A program made the translations under genes and the position numbers. Of a stretch of DNA of 64,000 nucleotides, positions 61,010 to 64,000 are shown in pieces. The notes under the pieces were generated by a model. The model saw only the letters and a program-made list of their open reading frames with translations, made no database searches and was not told the DNA's origin. The stretch comes from an uncultured Pelagibacteraceae bacterium (GTDB lineage: Bacteria > Pseudomonadota > Alphaproteobacteria > Pelagibacterales > Pelagibacteraceae), in assembly GCA_902593445.1 (NCBI GenBank), contig CACJIJ010000002.1, positions 1 through 64,000 on the forward strand, written 5' to 3'. Numbering within the stretch: position 1 is the stretch's first letter; each line of letters begins with the position of its first letter.

Positions 61010-62269
61010 ATGGATAAATTTCTGATTAATGGCCCTTGTAAAATCAAGGGCAATGTTTCAATTTCAGGTTCGAAGAATGCATCCCTACCGATATTAGCTG
61101 CAACACTATTATTTGATAAACCTGTGGTTATAAAAAATTTACCAAGAGTTAAAGACATTAATACAATGTTAAATTTATTAAAGTCTCTTGGTTCAAAAAT
61201 AATTTTATCAAGAGATAAAAAAACAGCAAAAATTATAAATAAAAAAAATATGAAAACTTTTGCTAGTTATTCTTTAGTCAAAACAATGCGTGGTTCTATT
61301 TTAGTTTTAGGTCCACTTATTTCAAAATACCATAAATCTAAAATCTCTTTACCTGGAGGGTGTTTAATTGGTGCTAGACCAGTTAATTATCATTTAGCTG
61401 CATTAAAAAAACTGGGTATGAAATATGAATTAAAAGATGGATATATTCTCGCAAAATCAAAAGGAAAACTTAGTGGAACAACTATAAATTTTCCAAAGAT
61501 AAGTGTTGGGGCAACTGAAAATTCTATAATAGCAGCATGTTTAGCAAAAGGAAAAACAGTTTTAAAAAATTGTGCAATAGAACCTGAGATTAAAGATCTT
61601 ACAAATTTTTTAAATAAAGCTGGAGCGAAAATAAAATGGACAGGAAGAGTTTGTAAAATCATAGGTGTAAATTCTTTAAATGAAACTGAATATTCTGTAA
61701 TGGCTGATAGAATAGAAGCAGGCACATTTTGTGTAGCTGCAACACTTGCAAAAGGTAATTTGCAAATAAATAATTTAAATCCTAAAATTATTGGTACAGA
61801 AATAAAATTACTAAAAAAAGTTGGTGCTAAAATTAAAACTAGTGAAAATAAAATCTTAATTAAAGGACCTGAAAAAATAAAATCAATAAAAAGTATTAAA
61901 ACTAAAGAGTTTCCAGGAATTCCTACAGACCTTCAAGCACAATTGATGGTTTTGATGTGCAAAGCAGTTGGCAAAAGTTCAATAACTGAAAGTATTTTTG
62001 AAAATAGATTTATGCATGTTGCAGAATTGCAAAGATTAGGAGCAAAAATAAATATTAAAAATAATACTGCTACAATAGAAGGAAATACTAAATTCATTGG
62101 TGCCGAATTAATGTCTAGTGATTTAAGAGCTTCTGTTGCTTTGGTTCTTGCAGCTTTAGTTTCTACTGGTAAATCATATATTAACAGAATTTATCACTTA
62201 GATAGAGGTTATGAAAAAATAGAAAATAAATTAAAAAAAATAGGTGTTAAAATTAAAAGATTAAAATAG
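61010..62269 (+). CDS. murA: UDP-N-acetylglucosamine 1-carboxyvinyltransferase
   Basis: ISGSKNASLPILAATLL; LPGGCLIGARPVNYHLAALKKLG; EFPGIPTDLQAQLM; DLRASVALVLAAL. Confidence 0.95.
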   Translation: MDKFLINGPCKIKGNVSISGSKNASLPILAATLLFDKPVVIKNLPRVKDINTMLNLLKSLGSKIILSRDKKTAKIINKKNMKTFASYSLVKTMRGSILVLGPLISKYHKSKISLPGGCLIGARPVNYHLAALKKLGMKYELKDGYILAKSKGKLSGTTINFPKISVGATENSIIAACLAKGKTVLKNCAIEPEIKDLTNFLNKAGAKIKWTGRVCKIIGVNSLNETEYSVMADRIEAGTFCVAATLAKGNLQINNLNPKIIGTEIKLLKKVGAKIKTSENKILIKGPEKIKSIKSIKTKEFPGIPTDLQAQLMVLMCKAVGKSSITESIFENRFMHVAELQRLGAKINIKNNTATIEGNTKFIGAELMSSDLRASVALVLAALVSTGKSYINRIYHLDRGYEKIENKLKKIGVKIKRLK

Positions 62270-62661
62270 TGAATAAATATTTAGCAAAAATAATAGCAAG
62301 CGACCAAGAAGGTTTACAAATGATTTCAGCTTGTAGTTCAGGTGCTAAGGTTAAAATTGCAGATATAAAATATCTCGCATCCAATAAAGTTTTTTTATTA
62401 TCAATTGAAAGAACCAAGGTTGAAAGTGATCAGGAAGATAAAAAAATCAATAGCATTTGTAGGTTTGATTTTGTTGATAAAGTAAGATCAAAGAACATTG
62501 ATCAATCAAATCAAGAAACAGTTTTAGAACTAATAGGTATAGATTATTTGAAAAATAATGATGTTTATGAAATAAATCTTATTTTTAATAAAAATGCGCA
62601 TATTGCTTTAACTACAGAAACTATTGAAGCAAGATTAGAGGATCAAAGTGAGATTAAATAG
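62269..62661 (+). CDS. DUF2948-family protein (GTG start)
   Basis: MNKYLAKIIASDQEGLQMISACSSGAKVKIADIKYLASNKVFLLSIERTKVE; sits between murA and hisD, as remembered for this family. Confidence 0.75.
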   Translation: MNKYLAKIIASDQEGLQMISACSSGAKVKIADIKYLASNKVFLLSIERTKVESDQEDKKINSICRFDFVDKVRSKNIDQSNQETVLELIGIDYLKNNDVYEINLIFNKNAHIALTTETIEARLEDQSEIK

Positions 62662-62663
62662 TT

Positions 62664-63947
62664 ATGAAGATATTAAATAGTAAAAGTAAAAATTTTGATA
62701 AACTATTAGATAATTTGCTTTTACAAAGAAAAAAAAAAATTCAATCAGATTCTGTTTCTGTAACAAATATAATTAAAGATGTTAAAAAAAATGGAGATAA
62801 AGCATTATTAAAATATGAGAAAAGATTCAATCAAAATAACATAATCATCCCAAGCACAAAACAAATAAAAAAATCTATAAATTCACTTGATAGAAAAGTA
62901 AAGAAAGCAATCGATACGGCTTATAATAGAATTTATAAATTTCATTCACTTCAAAAATTTAAAAATATTTCTTATACAGATAAATTAAAAAACAAACTTG
63001 AATATAAATATGTGCCTTTGGAGTCTGTTGCAATTTATGTTCCTGGTTCTACTGCTTCATACCCATCAAGTGTGTTGATGAATGCTATTCCAGCAATTGT
63101 TGCAGGTGTTAAGAGAATAGTTATGATTAATCCAGGCTATAAAGGAAAACAAAATCCAGCCGTATTATACGCTGCAAAAAAATGCAAGATAAAAGAAATT
63201 TATTCTATCGGGGGCCCTTCTGCTATTGCAGCAGTATCCTATGGGACTAAAAAAATTAAAAAAGTTCATAAAATAGTTGGTCCAGGAAACGCCTATGTTG
63301 CAGCTGCAAAAAAAGAAGTTTTTGGTGTTGTTGGAATTGAAGGTATGACCGCAGGTCCTTCAGAAGTTACAGTCGTTTGCGACAAATTCTCGAATGCTGA
63401 GTGGGTTGCAAGTGATTTAATTGGACAAGCTGAACATGATATTCTTGCACAATGTATTTTGATTTCAAAAGATAAAAATTTACTAGATAAAGTAAAAATT
63501 GAAATTACTAAACAATTAAAAGAAATTCCAAGAGCTTCTGTTGCAAGAAGAAGTTTAATTAATAATGGAATTCTTATGTATGTTTCTTCAGACGCTAAAA
63601 TAATTAGTGTTATAAATAAAATTGCACCAGAACATTTAGAGTTAAATATTAGAAATTATAAATCATTAGTTCCAAAAATAAAAAATTCAGGATCAATATG
63701 TTTAGGAAAATATGCAGTGATGGCAATGACTGATTATAATGTTGGATCAAACCATGTGTTACCAACTAATGGTTCTGCAAAATACTCAAGCGGTATAAGT
63801 GTAAATGAATTTTATAAAAGGATTTCATACATAAACTTATCAAAAAAGGGTATTGAAAGTCTTGGACCATCAGTTATAACACTTGCAAATTACGAAGGGT
63901 TGGTTGGACACGCTCAATCTGTAGTAAAACGAATAAGGAGAAAATAA
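62664..63947 (+). CDS. hisD: Histidinol dehydrogenase
   Basis: YVPGSTASYPSSVLMNAIPA; VGPGNAYVAAAKKEVFGVVGIEGMTAGPSEV; LIGQAEHDILAQ; VGSNHVLPTNGSAKYSSG. Confidence 0.96.
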   Translation: MKILNSKSKNFDKLLDNLLLQRKKKIQSDSVSVTNIIKDVKKNGDKALLKYEKRFNQNNIIIPSTKQIKKSINSLDRKVKKAIDTAYNRIYKFHSLQKFKNISYTDKLKNKLEYKYVPLESVAIYVPGSTASYPSSVLMNAIPAIVAGVKRIVMINPGYKGKQNPAVLYAAKKCKIKEIYSIGGPSAIAAVSYGTKKIKKVHKIVGPGNAYVAAAKKEVFGVVGIEGMTAGPSEVTVVCDKFSNAEWVASDLIGQAEHDILAQCILISKDKNLLDKVKIEITKQLKEIPRASVARRSLINNGILMYVSSDAKIISVINKIAPEHLELNIRNYKSLVPKIKNSGSICLGKYAVMAMTDYNVGSNHVLPTNGSAKYSSGISVNEFYKRISYINLSKKGIESLGPSVITLANYEGLVGHAQSVVKRIRRK

Positions 63948-63949
63948 AT

Positions 63950-64000
63950 TTGTCAAAACAAGACTTATTGGAATTTAAAGGCACAGTGATAGACCTACTT
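63950..64000 (+). CDS. infA: Translation initiation factor IF-1, 5' partial at window edge (TTG start)
   Basis: TTG TCA AAA CAA GAC... = MSKQDLLEFKGTVIDLL matching IF-1 N-terminus; AAGGAG SD upstream. Confidence 0.82.
   Translation, partial: MSKQDLLEFKGTVIDLL

Overview
This is a very AT-rich, gene-dense alphaproteobacterial chromosomal segment. Gene content, order and protein style look like the SAR11/Pelagibacterales clade; this attribution is inference from recognition, not a database search. The window is almost entirely core housekeeping. It covers PDH aceE-aceF, gltD-gltB, thrS-infC-rpmI-rplT-pheS-pheT-lepA, gyrB, a RegB-like kinase, cobT-cobS-dnaJ-like-bolA, aroK-aroB, def-fmt-truA, rpmH-rnpA-yidD-yidC-argB-dapD-dapE, dcd-murA-hisD-infA, a TAXI-type TRAP transporter, and four tRNAs. 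I found no CRISPR array, transposase, integrase, prophage, restriction or toxin-antitoxin system, rRNA operon, or convincing new multi-gene system. The points most worth checking are: (1) an unlisted 30-aa Lys/Arg peptide gene with its own promoter, operator-like palindrome and terminator, convergent with a CarD-family gene that carries a histone-H1-like Lys-rich N-terminus; (2) a tRNA-Thr(GGT) with a non-canonical T-loop; (3) adjacent SET-domain and histone-deacetylase-family genes inside the truA/dapE block; (4) an aceE with an N-terminal lipoyl domain; (5) cobST without visible cobalamin genes; (6) tail-to-tail stop-codon overlaps at many convergent gene pairs; (7) small unlisted ORFs, including one translationally coupled to dcd.
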